Shown in pieces: positions 7,589 through 15,496 of a stretch of 64,000 bases of DNA. Both the position numbers and the translations under genes were made by a program. Origin of the DNA: CAVZZG01 sp963779685 (GTDB lineage Bacteria; Actinomycetota; Thermoleophilia; Gaiellales; F1-60-MAGs149); contig CAVZZG010000003.1 of NCBI GenBank assembly GCA_963779685.1, forward strand, positions 434,001 to 498,000, read 5' to 3'. Under the pieces are notes generated by a model that had not been told where the DNA came from, did not search any database, and worked only from the letters and a program-made list of their open reading frames with translations. How positions within the stretch are numbered: position 1 is the stretch's first letter; every line of letters begins with the position of its first letter.

Positions 7589-9013
7589 ATGGCCGGAGAC
7601 GTGTCCGTGTACCCGCTCGACCTCGGCCGCCTCGAGGCGCTCGTCGGGCGCCAGCGGATAGCGACGTTCGAGGCGGCTGCGAAGGACGCGCGCGGCCGGC
7701 TCGGCGACCGCATGGTCGTGAACGTGAACTCGACCGCGGCGGGCGGCGGCGTCGCCGAGATGCTGCAGACGCTGCTCGCGTACGTCCTCGGAGCCGGGAT
7801 CAAGACCCGCTGGAGCGTGATCGACGGCGACGCCGCCTTCTTCGCCGTGACGAAGCGCATCCACAACGGGGTGTACGGCTCGCCCGGTGACGGACGTCCG
7901 CTGGGCGCGGCCGAGCACGCCGTGTACGAGGCGACGCTGCGCGCGGCGGCCCGCGATCTCCTGCCGACGGTGCGGCCCCGGGACGTCGTGCTGCTGCACG
8001 ATCCGCAGACCGCCGGGCTCGCGCGCGCCCTCCGCGCGGCCGGTGCCGTCGTCGTGTGGCGTTGCCACATCGGCAGCGATGCGCCGAACGAGTACGTCGA
8101 GCGCTCCTGGTCGTTCCTGCGGCGATATCTGGACGGCGTGGCCCACGGGTTCGTCTTCTCACGCCGGGGGTTCGCGCCGGACTGGGTCGACGGCGCCCGG
8201 CTGGCGGTGATCCCGCCCTCGATCGACCCGTTCTCGACCAAGAACGCCGATCTCGCGCCGGATGAGGTGCACCGCGTGCTCGCGCACGCCGGCCTGCTCG
8301 ACGCACCGCGGGATGTGGAGCCCGTGCCGTTCGTCCGTCGCGACGGAACCGGAGCCCGGTTCGAGCGGCGCCTCGACACGCTGCTCACCGGAGCACCGCC
8401 GCCTGCCGGCGCGCCGCTCATCGTGCAGGTGTCGCGCTGGGATTCGATGAAGGACATGGCGGGCGTGATGCAGGCATTCGTGGAGCACGTCGCGCCCCGC
8501 TCGACCACGCCGCAGCTCGCCTTGATCGGGCCGCAGGTGCGCGGTGTGGCCGACGATCCCGAGGGCGAGCAGGTGCTCGACGACTGCCTGCGCCGCTGGC
8601 AGGCGCTGCCGGCTGCCGTGCGCGGCCGCGTGCACCTCGGCTGCGTCCCGATGGACGACCCCGACGAGAACGCGCTCGTCGTCAATGCGCTCCAGCGGCA
8701 CGCCTCGGTCGTGGTCCAGAAGAGCCTGGCGGAGGGCTTCGGCCTCACGGTCGCCGAGGCGATGTTCAAGTCCCGCCCGGTGGTCGCCACCGCCGTCGGC
8801 GGCATCGCCGATCAGATCGTCCACGGCGAATCGGGCCTGCTGGTCGACGACCCCGGAGACCTCGCCGCGGTCGGCGCGGCCGTGTGCGAGCTGCTCGACG
8901 ACCCGGCCCGGGCCGCGGGGATCGGCCGGCGGGCGCGCGAGCGCGTGATCGCCGACTTCCTCGGCGACCGGCACCTCGAGCGCTACGGCCAGCTGCTCGC
9001 GACGATCATCTGA
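7589..9013 (+). CDS. treT: Trehalose synthase, TreT-type GT4 glycosyltransferase
   Basis: This 474-aa GT-B glycosyltransferase matches TreT-type trehalose synthases, which join NDP-glucose and glucose to form trehalose. Supporting motifs are NVNSTAAGGGVAEMLQTLL near residue 46, LLHDPQTAGLA, VVWRCHIGSD, and a C-terminal donor-binding block VVVQKSLAEGFGLTVAEAMF followed by SRPVVATAVGGIADQI. It acts in the cytoplasm; trehalose is a common actinobacterial stress solute. TAGGAT (7575-7580) is eight nucleotides before the ATG and no Shine-Dalgarno is seen, so the mRNA may be leaderless. No GH65 phosphorylase or trehalose phosphatase accompanies it. The exact direction and donor are inferred from the family. 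Confidence 0.85.
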   Translation: MAGDVSVYPLDLGRLEALVGRQRIATFEAAAKDARGRLGDRMVVNVNSTAAGGGVAEMLQTLLAYVLGAGIKTRWSVIDGDAAFFAVTKRIHNGVYGSPGDGRPLGAAEHAVYEATLRAAARDLLPTVRPRDVVLLHDPQTAGLARALRAAGAVVVWRCHIGSDAPNEYVERSWSFLRRYLDGVAHGFVFSRRGFAPDWVDGARLAVIPPSIDPFSTKNADLAPDEVHRVLAHAGLLDAPRDVEPVPFVRRDGTGARFERRLDTLLTGAPPPAGAPLIVQVSRWDSMKDMAGVMQAFVEHVAPRSTTPQLALIGPQVRGVADDPEGEQVLDDCLRRWQALPAAVRGRVHLGCVPMDDPDENALVVNALQRHASVVVQKSLAEGFGLTVAEAMFKSRPVVATAVGGIADQIVHGESGLLVDDPGDLAAVGAAVCELLDDPARAAGIGRRARERVIADFLGDRHLERYGQLLATII

Positions 9014-9050
9014 CGCCCGAGCGCCCCGGTCGCCTACGATCCGTCCGGAG

Positions 9051-9272
9051 ATGGAGGTCGAGGACGTGGCCATCACGACGGGGTCGATCACGCTCGGCCA
9101 GCTGCTTCAGCTCGCCGGCGTGATCGAGACCGGCGGTGACGCGCGGGCCATGCTCGCGGACGGCGGCATCGCGGTCAACGGCGACGCCGAGGCACGCCGC
9201 GGCCGCAAGCTCGTCCCGGGCGACGTGGTCGCGCTGCCGGGAGGCCGGCGGCTGCGCGTCGTGGCCGGCTGA
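9051..9272 (+). CDS. Small S4-domain RNA-binding protein
   Basis: A 73-aa protein is almost entirely one S4 RNA-binding domain: ITLGQLLQLAGVIETGGDAR, then GGIAVNGDAEARRGRKLVPGD and a short C-terminal strand. Single-domain S4 proteins of the YbcJ/YaaA type bind structured RNA and are linked to ribosome assembly. ATG at 9051 is given, but GGAGG lies eight nucleotides before an in-frame GTG at 9066, which may be the true start (68 aa). It stands alone before a convergent terminator. Confidence 0.8.
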   Translation: MEVEDVAITTGSITLGQLLQLAGVIETGGDARAMLADGGIAVNGDAEARRGRKLVPGDVVALPGGRRLRVVAG

Positions 9273-9309
9273 GTGGGAACGCTCCGTTTCGGTTGACCTG
9301 CCGACCGGG

Positions 9310-9344
9310 GCGCACCATTCCGGACGTGGTCCGGAATGGTGCGC
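9310..9344. terminator. Perfect 16-bp hairpin between convergent genes
   Basis: GCGCACCATTCCGGAC and its exact complement are separated by a 3-nt loop GTG. It lies between the S4 gene and the convergent Hcp-like gene and probably ends transcription from both sides. There is no T-run on either side, as is common in high-GC actinobacteria. Confidence 0.75.
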
Positions 9345-9350
9345 GCGAGG

Positions 9351-10082
9351 TCACAGCAGCCTGTTGGTGATCTGGTCCCAGCCGGCGGTCACGGGCGAGC
9401 CGCTGGTCGGGGCCTCGGTGACGGTGAGGGTGCCGTACACCATGGTGATGGCGTCCATCGGCTGCGGATCGCCGGGGACCGGCGACGCGAAGTTGACTGC
9501 CGAGATGAAGACCGTGCCGAAGGTGTACGTCAGGTAGGGGCTCGTCGCACCGGCCTTGCGCACGGTGAGCGTGACGGTCTTGTAGTGCACGCCGCTCGCG
9601 CAGGCCTTGAAGAGGGCGGGCGAGGCGGCGTCGACGGTCTTCTTGATCGTGAACTCGTTGAACTTCACCTTCCCGGCTCCGGCGCCGCCCGTGGCGCTGC
9701 CGATGGTGGTCGGGTTCTCCACGCCGAACGACCAGTCCTTGATCTCGAACGTCGGTGCGGGCGGATCGCCGCCGTTCACCGTGTCGCCGTTCGGGAGCGT
9801 GAAGGTGATCTCGCTGACGTCCGGGGTCGCTGCGCCTCCTCCCCCGCCGGCGGCGGCCGTGTTCCATGTCAGCACCGACTCGAACCCGCGGCAGCTGCTG
9901 GCCTGGCCGACGATGCGGATCCGGCCGCTCATCTTCCCGACACAGGCGGTGATGGTGCCGTCGGGCGCCACGGTCGTCACCGCGGCGGTGCGATGCGCCG
10001 CGAGCGCGTAGCCTCCGCCGAGACCGATGGCGCCGAGCGCCACCACGGTCGCGATCATTGCCTTCCGGCCGATTCCCAGCAT
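9351..10082 (-). CDS. Secreted protein with Hcp-like (type VI tube family) domain
   Basis: The 243-aa product starts at ATG 10082 after GGGGAGGG. Residues 1-30 form a signal peptide (MLGIGRKAMIATVVALGAIG, then GGGYALAAH). Residues 35-75 hold a module DGTITACVGKMSGRIRIVG ending FESVLTWN, which I associate with secreted proteins of this bacterial group. After a Gly-rich linker, residues 95-243 resemble the Hcp1 fold: FEIKDWSFGVENP, KVKFNEFTIKKTVDAASP and YLTYTFGTVFISAVNFA are in the family order. Hcp forms the tube of type VI secretion systems, but no other type VI gene is present here and true Hcp has no Sec signal. It may be a free-standing secreted or surface protein. Confidence 0.7.
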   Translation of the reverse strand: MLGIGRKAMIATVVALGAIGLGGGYALAAHRTAAVTTVAPDGTITACVGKMSGRIRIVGQASSCRGFESVLTWNTAAAGGGGGAATPDVSEITFTLPNGDTVNGGDPPAPTFEIKDWSFGVENPTTIGSATGGAGAGKVKFNEFTIKKTVDAASPALFKACASGVHYKTVTLTVRKAGATSPYLTYTFGTVFISAVNFASPVPGDPQPMDAITMVYGTLTVTEAPTSGSPVTAGWDQITNRLL

Positions 10083-10222
10083 CGTGCCCTCCCCGGTGGG
10101 TGTCCTCGCCGGATATCGGCACGCCACTGCCGGTTCTCAACCACCGGCTCCGGTGCTCACTGGCGTGAGGCGCGAAGATCGGGCACTGTCCCGGATGTGT
10201 GGATCCCGCTGGTGGCCGCCGG

Positions 10223-11572
10223 GTGAGCGTTCCCGATACCTGCTACGTGAAGACGTCCGACGGTGTGAGCGTGGCCTACCAGGTGATCGGGGACGGCGCC
10301 GTCGATCTCCTGTTCGTCCCCGGCTACCAGTCGAACCTCGAGCTGAACTGGGACCTTCCGGCCTACGCGAACATGCTTCGCCGGCTCGCCTCGTTCACGA
10401 GGCTGATCATCGTCGACCGGCGCGGCACCGGACTATCGGATCGCCTCTCGGCCGGGGAGCACCCGCCGCTCGAGGTGCTGATGGACGATATGAGCTGCGT
10501 GCTGCGCGAAGTCGGGTCCGAGCGGGCGGCCCTGGCGGGCTTTCTCGACGGCGGGTACCTCTGCGTCCTGTTCGCCGCGACCTATCCCGAGCGAACCCGG
10601 GCGCTCGTGCTCTACGGCAGCTCGGCCAGCGGGCAGTGGTCGCCCGAGTACCCGTGGCAGTGGCAGAGCGAGGAGTGGGAGGGCTTCATCGACCAGATGC
10701 TCGCGGGCTGGGGTCGGCAGCAGTTCGCCGATGACACGCTGCGCTGGTACGCGCCGAGCGTGGCCGACGACGAGCAGACTCGCCGGTGGTGGGCCCGCTA
10801 CCAGTGGCTCTCGGCCAGCCCGGGCTCGGCGGTCGCCCTGGAACGCCTGTACACCCAGACCGACGTGCGCCACGTGCTGTCGTCGATCCAGAGCCCGACG
10901 CTCGTGCTGCACCGCACCGACGACCAGACCGAGGCGATCGAGGGCGCCCGGTACGTCGCGGGCCAGATCCCGGGCGCGAGGATGGTCGAACTGCCGGGAA
11001 TGGACAATCCGCCGTGGGCTGGAGACTCCGATGCGATCGTGGACGAGGTTCAGGAGTTCCTGACCGGCGTGCGTGGCTCGCCGGAGATCGACCGCGTGCT
11101 GGCGACCGTGCTCTTCACCGATGTCGTCGACTCGACGGCGACGGCCGCCCGGATGGGTGACCGTGCCTGGCGCGCCACCCGCGAGCGGCACGATGCGATC
11201 GTTCGTTCGCAGCTCGCGCTGCATCGCGGGCGAGAGGTCAAGACGATGGGCGACGGCTTCCTCGCCACGTTCGACGGGCCGGCGCGGGGCGTGCGATGCG
11301 CCCAGGCGATCGTGCAACGCGTCGGGGACATGGGCATCGAGGTGCGCGCGGGACTGCACACGGGCGAGGTCGAGCTGGTCGGCAGCGATGTCGCGGGCAT
11401 CGCGGTCGCCATCGGCGCTCGCGTGAGCGCGCTCGCGCGAGGGTCGGAGGTGCTCGTCTCCCAGACGATCAAGGACCTGACGGCCGGATCCGGGATCGTG
11501 TTCACCGACCGCGGCGAGCACACCCTGAAGGGCATCCCGGACAGGTGGCGTCTCTACCAGGCCTCCGGCTGA
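10223..11572 (+). CDS. Alpha/beta-hydrolase-like domain fused to class III nucleotidyl cyclase
   Basis: The 449-aa protein joins an N-terminal alpha/beta-hydrolase fold (about 1-285) to a class III adenylate/guanylate cyclase domain (about 290-449). The cyclase has both metal-binding Asp (VLFTDVVDST and VKTMGDGFLATF) and GIAVAIGARVSAL, where the family keeps a transition-state Arg, so it looks catalytic. The hydrolase domain keeps VDRRGTGLSD, but its elbow reads AGFLDGG: the nucleophile position is Leu108 instead of Ser. That domain may therefore be a sensor. GTG 10223 matches the usual family start; an in-frame GTG at 10199 is possible. The 140 nt up to the divergent Hcp-like gene show no clear promoter. 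Confidence 0.82.
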   Translation: MSVPDTCYVKTSDGVSVAYQVIGDGAVDLLFVPGYQSNLELNWDLPAYANMLRRLASFTRLIIVDRRGTGLSDRLSAGEHPPLEVLMDDMSCVLREVGSERAALAGFLDGGYLCVLFAATYPERTRALVLYGSSASGQWSPEYPWQWQSEEWEGFIDQMLAGWGRQQFADDTLRWYAPSVADDEQTRRWWARYQWLSASPGSAVALERLYTQTDVRHVLSSIQSPTLVLHRTDDQTEAIEGARYVAGQIPGARMVELPGMDNPPWAGDSDAIVDEVQEFLTGVRGSPEIDRVLATVLFTDVVDSTATAARMGDRAWRATRERHDAIVRSQLALHRGREVKTMGDGFLATFDGPARGVRCAQAIVQRVGDMGIEVRAGLHTGEVELVGSDVAGIAVAIGARVSALARGSEVLVSQTIKDLTAGSGIVFTDRGEHTLKGIPDRWRLYQASG

Positions 11573-11691
11573 CGCCGCGCTCACGCCAGACGCGAGCGCG
11601 CGCGATGCGGGTTACCGTACGCCGAGCGGTACCCGGGTGGCCATTCGTGCCTCGCGGGCCGTCACGACGTCGAGTATCGGGAGGATCGGCC

Positions 11692-11745
11692 GTGAAGGTC
11701 GGATTGCTGCAGGCGGGCGAGGTCCGGGACGGCACCACCCGATGA
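11692..11745 (+). pseudogene. 17-codon stub resembling the start of an LLM flavin oxidoreductase; coupled leader
   Basis: GTG 11692 follows GGGAGGA at a spacing of six and encodes MKVGLLQAGEVRDGTTR, ending in a TGA that overlaps the amidohydrolase ATG (ATGA). The peptide resembles the N-terminus of luciferase-like (LLM) F420/flavin oxidoreductases, from memory. It could be a gene with an internal deletion, or a functional leader that couples translation to the next gene. A chance ORF is unlikely given the strong ribosome binding site. Confidence 0.4.
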
Positions 11746-13418
11746 CCGGCTTCCCCGACCGGATCGTCGTCTCCGACCGGTTGATCTCGATGGCCGGCGC
11801 AGCGGCGGATGCGATGCAGGCGGTGCTCATCCGCGACGGCCGCATAGAACGCCTGGCCCGCCGGGAGGACGTCGAGGCGGCGCGCGGTCCCGATACCGAG
11901 GTGATCGATGTCGCCGACCGGCCGCTGATGCCCGGCTTCATCGACGTGCACGCGCACGTCGAGGTCGCGTGCCGCGCGGCGTACGGGACGGTCGACTGCC
12001 GTGCGCCCGAGTGCGGGTCGGTCGACGAAGTGCTGCAGGCGCTCGCCGCCGGCCTCGACGACGCCCGCGAGACCGGCTGGGTGGTCGGGCAGGCGAACCT
12101 GTTCTTCGACCGCAAGCTGCGCGAGCGCCGGCTACCCACCCGGGAGGAGCTCGACCGGGTCAGCGGCGACGTCGCGATCGCGGTGCGGGCCGGTGGCCAC
12201 ATCACCGTCCTCAACACGCGCGCCCTGGAGCTCGCCGGCATCGACCGCGGCTACGCGCCGCCGGCGCACTCGATCACCGGCAAGCCGTCCGTCGAGCACG
12301 CAGAGGATGACGAGCCGACGGGCGTGGTGAAGGAGATGGACAGCATCCTCCCGCTGCCGCCGCAGACATCGGGGGTCGTCCGGCGCGCGCTGCGCGAGGG
12401 CGTTGCGACTCTGTTCACCCGCTACGGCGTGACGACGATCGGCGAGATCTCGGAAACGGTCGAGGGACTCGAGGCCATGGACAGCCTGGCCGCAGCGGGT
12501 CAGCTCGGTGCGCGGATGCGGGCGTACCTGTGGGCACCCGGCACGATGAGCCTCGAGCAGGCGCTCGTCTGGCCCCGGCACCTGCGGCTACGGGCCGGCG
12601 ACGAGCTGGTCTCCGTACAGGGTGTGAAGCTCTTCTGCGACGGCGGATACTCGGCCAAGAGCGCCGCTGTCAAGCACCCGTACCTCGGCATGGGCCGGGA
12701 GCACTTCGGCGACATCGCCCTCGAGCGGGACTTCCTGCTCGAGGCCGTTCCGGCGACCCGCGACGCGGGTCTGCAGCTGGCCATCCACGCCAACGGCGAC
12801 CGGGCGCAGGAGTGGCTCTGCGAGGTGATCGAGGCGGCCGGCGGATCGCCCCGCGGCGAACGGTTGCGTACGCGCATCGAGCACGCCGGCAACTACATGC
12901 CCGAGCACGTCACGAGCGAGTGGTGGGCGCGCGCGGGCATCGTGCCGGTGCCCCAGCCGGTGTTCCTGTACACCTTCGGCGACTACTTCCAGGACTACCT
13001 CGGCGAGCCCGGAACCCGTGGCCGCTTCCAGTTCGCCGACCTGCAGCGGGATGGCTGGCTGCTGACCGGCTCCAGCGACGTCTGGGTGGGGTCGGAGCGC
13101 GAGGCCACCAACCCGTTCTTCTCGATCTGGTGCTGCCTGCGGCGGCAGACCTACGACGACCGGCTGATCGATCCCGACCAGGCCGTGTCGATCGACGATG
13201 CCCTGCGCATGCACACCATCAACGGCGCCCACGTGCTGGGGGAGGCGACCGAGAAGGGGTCGATCGAGCCGGGCAAGCTCGCCGATCTGATCGTTCTCGA
13301 CCGCGATCCGCGTACTGCCGCCATCGACGACCTCCCGGCCATCCGCGTCGAGCGCGTCCTGCTCGGCGGCGTCGACGTCCACCCGGCCCCGAAGGAGACA
13401 TCGCCCGATGCCCGTTGA
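11742..13418 (+). CDS. Amidohydrolase family 3 (YtcJ-like) metal-dependent hydrolase
   Basis: This 558-aa protein has the composite beta-sandwich plus TIM-barrel layout of amidohydrolase-3. Metal-binding and catalytic motifs are in order: MPGFIDVHAHVE (HxH, about residue 63), VKLFCDGGYSAKS (possible carbamylated Lys), LAIHANGDRAQEW, IEHAGNYMPEH and SSDVWVGSEREAT (Asp). The C-terminal GSIEPGKLADLIVLDRDP is typical. Substrates of YtcJ relatives are mostly unknown amides or N-acyl compounds. The ATG overlaps the upstream stub, and a second stub plus a flavin monooxygenase follow, so it belongs to a small catabolic-looking operon. A second member of the family lies at 17250-18884. Confidence 0.85.
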   Translation: MTGFPDRIVVSDRLISMAGAAADAMQAVLIRDGRIERLARREDVEAARGPDTEVIDVADRPLMPGFIDVHAHVEVACRAAYGTVDCRAPECGSVDEVLQALAAGLDDARETGWVVGQANLFFDRKLRERRLPTREELDRVSGDVAIAVRAGGHITVLNTRALELAGIDRGYAPPAHSITGKPSVEHAEDDEPTGVVKEMDSILPLPPQTSGVVRRALREGVATLFTRYGVTTIGEISETVEGLEAMDSLAAAGQLGARMRAYLWAPGTMSLEQALVWPRHLRLRAGDELVSVQGVKLFCDGGYSAKSAAVKHPYLGMGREHFGDIALERDFLLEAVPATRDAGLQLAIHANGDRAQEWLCEVIEAAGGSPRGERLRTRIEHAGNYMPEHVTSEWWARAGIVPVPQPVFLYTFGDYFQDYLGEPGTRGRFQFADLQRDGWLLTGSSDVWVGSEREATNPFFSIWCCLRRQTYDDRLIDPDQAVSIDDALRMHTINGAHVLGEATEKGSIEPGKLADLIVLDRDPRTAAIDDLPAIRVERVLLGGVDVHPAPKETSPDAR

Positions 13419-13500
13419 CGTGATCGTCCTCTACCAGTCACCGTTCGACCCGATCGCGTTCGATCGTTCCCCCTTCACGGCTCCGGGTATCGAGAGATGA
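13408..13500 (+). pseudogene. 30-codon stub resembling the start of an EthD-domain protein
   Basis: ATG 13408 lies nine nucleotides after AAGGAG, inside the end of the amidohydrolase gene. The peptide MPVDVIVLYQSPFDPIAFD matches the usual opening of EthD-domain proteins (small dimeric alpha/beta-barrel proteins of degradation clusters), but after eleven more residues it ends at a TGA that overlaps the monooxygenase ATG (ATGA). EthD proteins are usually about 100 aa. An in-frame internal deletion that kept the coupled stop would explain it; otherwise it is a leader peptide. Confidence 0.4.
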
Positions 13501-14636
13501 CCGATCCCACCGGTCCGGGCCCGCGCCGTGCAGAGGTGGTCGGTGCCGGGATCGCCGGCCTCAGCGCGGCGACCGCCCTCGCCCGCCGCGGCTGGCAGGT
13601 GCGCGTGCACGAACGCGGCGCCGAGCTGCGTGAGATCGGTGCCGGTATCTTCCTCTGGGAGAACGCGCTCCGCGGCCTCGAGGCGATCGGTGCCCTGGAC
13701 GCGGCCGTCGAGCACGGCGAGCTCGACCGCTTCTGGGAGTTCCGCGACGAACGGCTCCGCCTCCTGCAGTCCGGCTGGATGATGGACGACGCGCGGCTCT
13801 ACACCGTCTTGCGGCCCGACCTGCACCGGGCCCTGGTGCTGGCCGCACAGGACGCGGGCATCGAGATCATCACGGGCGTCCGGGTCGACCGCGCGACGCC
13901 GGAAGGCACGCTCCTTTTCGAGGACGGCACCGAGATCGCCGCCGACCTGGTCGTCGGCGCCGACGGCGTCGGCTCGCGCGTGCGGGACGGCCTCCAGCTC
14001 GGGCTCGAGGTCAAGGACCTCCGCGACGGCTGCAGCCGGCACCTGATCGACCGGGAGCCGGTCGACCCGGTGGGACGGACGCTCGAGTACTGGAACGGCG
14101 GACGCCGCGTCGGTGTCGTTCCGTGCAGCCCGACCAGCGTGTACATCTACCTGTGCTGCCCCAGCGACGACCTCAGCGGCCGGGCCTTCCCGCTCGACCG
14201 CGAATCGTGGATCGGCTCGTTCCCGACGCTCGCCCACGTCATCGAACGGATCCCGGACGAGTCGCGCTGGATCGGTTTCAGCAACGTCACCTGTCACGCG
14301 TGGTCAAGCGGGCGCACGGCGATCATCGGGGATGCCGCCCATGCCATGGCGCCGAACCTCGGTCAGGGCGCTGCCGTCGCGATCACGAGCGCGGTCGCGC
14401 TTGCCGCCACCCTCGGTGCGACCACCGACATCCCCGCAGGGCTCCGGGCCTGGGAGCGTTCGGAACGTCCCGTGGTCGATGCCACGCAGCGGTACTCCCG
14501 TATCTACGGCAGGATCGGCACCAGCTGGCCGCGACCGCTGCTGTCTGCCCGCTCCGGGCTTGTCTGGGCAGTCGGGCGATCGGCCCGCATCCAGCGGCGC
14601 GTCAACGTCGCCGCACACCACCACCCGGCGCCGTAG
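13497..14636 (+). CDS. FAD-dependent monooxygenase (salicylate-hydroxylase-like)
   Basis: The 379-aa class A flavoprotein monooxygenase shows all three group motifs: the N-terminal dinucleotide fold VVGAGIAGLSAATALARRG (about 13-31), the middle DG motif DLVVGADGVGSRVRDGL, and the FAD ribityl-binding IIGDAAHAMAPNLGQGAAVA. Family members hydroxylate aromatic or related substrates using NAD(P)H and oxygen. The substrate is not evident. Its ATG overlaps the EthD-like stub, which supports one operon with the upstream amidohydrolase. It ends 8 nt before the convergent MobA-like gene. Confidence 0.85.
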   Translation: MTDPTGPGPRRAEVVGAGIAGLSAATALARRGWQVRVHERGAELREIGAGIFLWENALRGLEAIGALDAAVEHGELDRFWEFRDERLRLLQSGWMMDDARLYTVLRPDLHRALVLAAQDAGIEIITGVRVDRATPEGTLLFEDGTEIAADLVVGADGVGSRVRDGLQLGLEVKDLRDGCSRHLIDREPVDPVGRTLEYWNGGRRVGVVPCSPTSVYIYLCCPSDDLSGRAFPLDRESWIGSFPTLAHVIERIPDESRWIGFSNVTCHAWSSGRTAIIGDAAHAMAPNLGQGAAVAITSAVALAATLGATTDIPAGLRAWERSERPVVDATQRYSRIYGRIGTSWPRPLLSARSGLVWAVGRSARIQRRVNVAAHHHPAP

Positions 14637-14643
14637 GACGAAG

Positions 14644-15495
14644 TCAGGTGCCGGCGGTGGCGAGTGCGACGCGATCGCCGGGGCCGAGCGGGTACCACGG
14701 GTCGGTCACCGGCGGTCCTCCGTCGATCGTGGCGACGACGTGCCCGTCGAGCGCCAGTCCCGCAGCGACCACGGCCTCGCCGAGGCGCGAGGCGCGGGCC
14801 GCGAAGCTCGCGCGCCGGCCGGGGGCGCCGGCCACCTCGATCGTCACCTCCGGCGATAGCAGGGCGCGGACCTGCTCGTACTCGTCGGGCGTGTTGACGT
14901 TCCGTAGCGCATCGAGGAGGGGATCGACCTGACCGAGGCCCGCGCTGGTGCGCAGCGCCGTCTCGTCGAGAAGGCGCGTGCGCACCTGCGCCAGGGCGAC
15001 GGCGAGGCGGCGTTCGCCCTCCGCGAGGAGCCGGTCGAAGAGCGGGAGCACGGTCAACCGGTAGGCCGCTGCGAGCGGATGGCGATGACCGTGGGCGATC
15101 GGGACGGCGGCGTCGTGGTCGCCGAGGCCCGCGAGCACCGCCGCGACGAAGCGGGCGTGCAGGAGTGGGGCGTCGACGGACGAGACGTAGGCCACGTCGG
15201 CGCGACCGCTCAGGTGGGCGAGTCCGGCCGCGAGCCCGCGCAGCGGGCCGTCACCCTCGGCCGGATCGGCGATGACCTCGACTCCGGCGGACATCGCCGG
15301 CAGCTGCTGGCCGGGCGCGCCGACGGCGACGACCGGCCCGTCCGCGACGGCGCGGGCGAGCACCCGCGCGACGCGGCAGGCGAGCGGCTCGCCGTGCCAG
15401 TCCAGTGCTGCCTTCGCGGTCCCCATCCGCGTCGAGCGACCCCCGACCAGGAGGATCGCGCCGGTGGGCGGCGGCGTCGGCGTCACCGGCGCCAT
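14644..15495 (-). CDS. MobA-like nucleotidyltransferase with extra C-terminal ubiquitin-like region
   Basis: The 283-aa protein opens with the MobA signature ILLVGGRSTRMGTAKAAL (about 15-32) and has DVAYVSSVDAPLLHARFV, the metal-binding region of molybdenum cofactor guanylyl- or cytidylyltransferases, and NVNTPDEYEQ at the end of that domain. Residues from about 215 to 283 (start VTIEVAGAPG, end GDRVALATAGT) look like a MoaD/ThiS-type beta-grasp fold, but end in Gly-Thr, not the Gly-Gly needed for thiocarboxylation. A cofactor nucleotidyltransferase with a structural beta-grasp tail is my reading. The start is one base past the DmdA-like stop, so the two are co-transcribed. Confidence 0.72.
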   Translation of the reverse strand: MAPVTPTPPPTGAILLVGGRSTRMGTAKAALDWHGEPLACRVARVLARAVADGPVVAVGAPGQQLPAMSAGVEVIADPAEGDGPLRGLAAGLAHLSGRADVAYVSSVDAPLLHARFVAAVLAGLGDHDAAVPIAHGHRHPLAAAYRLTVLPLFDRLLAEGERRLAVALAQVRTRLLDETALRTSAGLGQVDPLLDALRNVNTPDEYEQVRALLSPEVTIEVAGAPGRRASFAARASRLGEAVVAAGLALDGHVVATIDGGPPVTDPWYPLGPGDRVALATAGT

Positions 15496-15496
15496 G

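Noticed and set aside
9351..10082. Complete type VI secretion system
   Set aside because: No sheath, baseplate or ClpV genes are in the window, and the protein has a Sec signal peptide.
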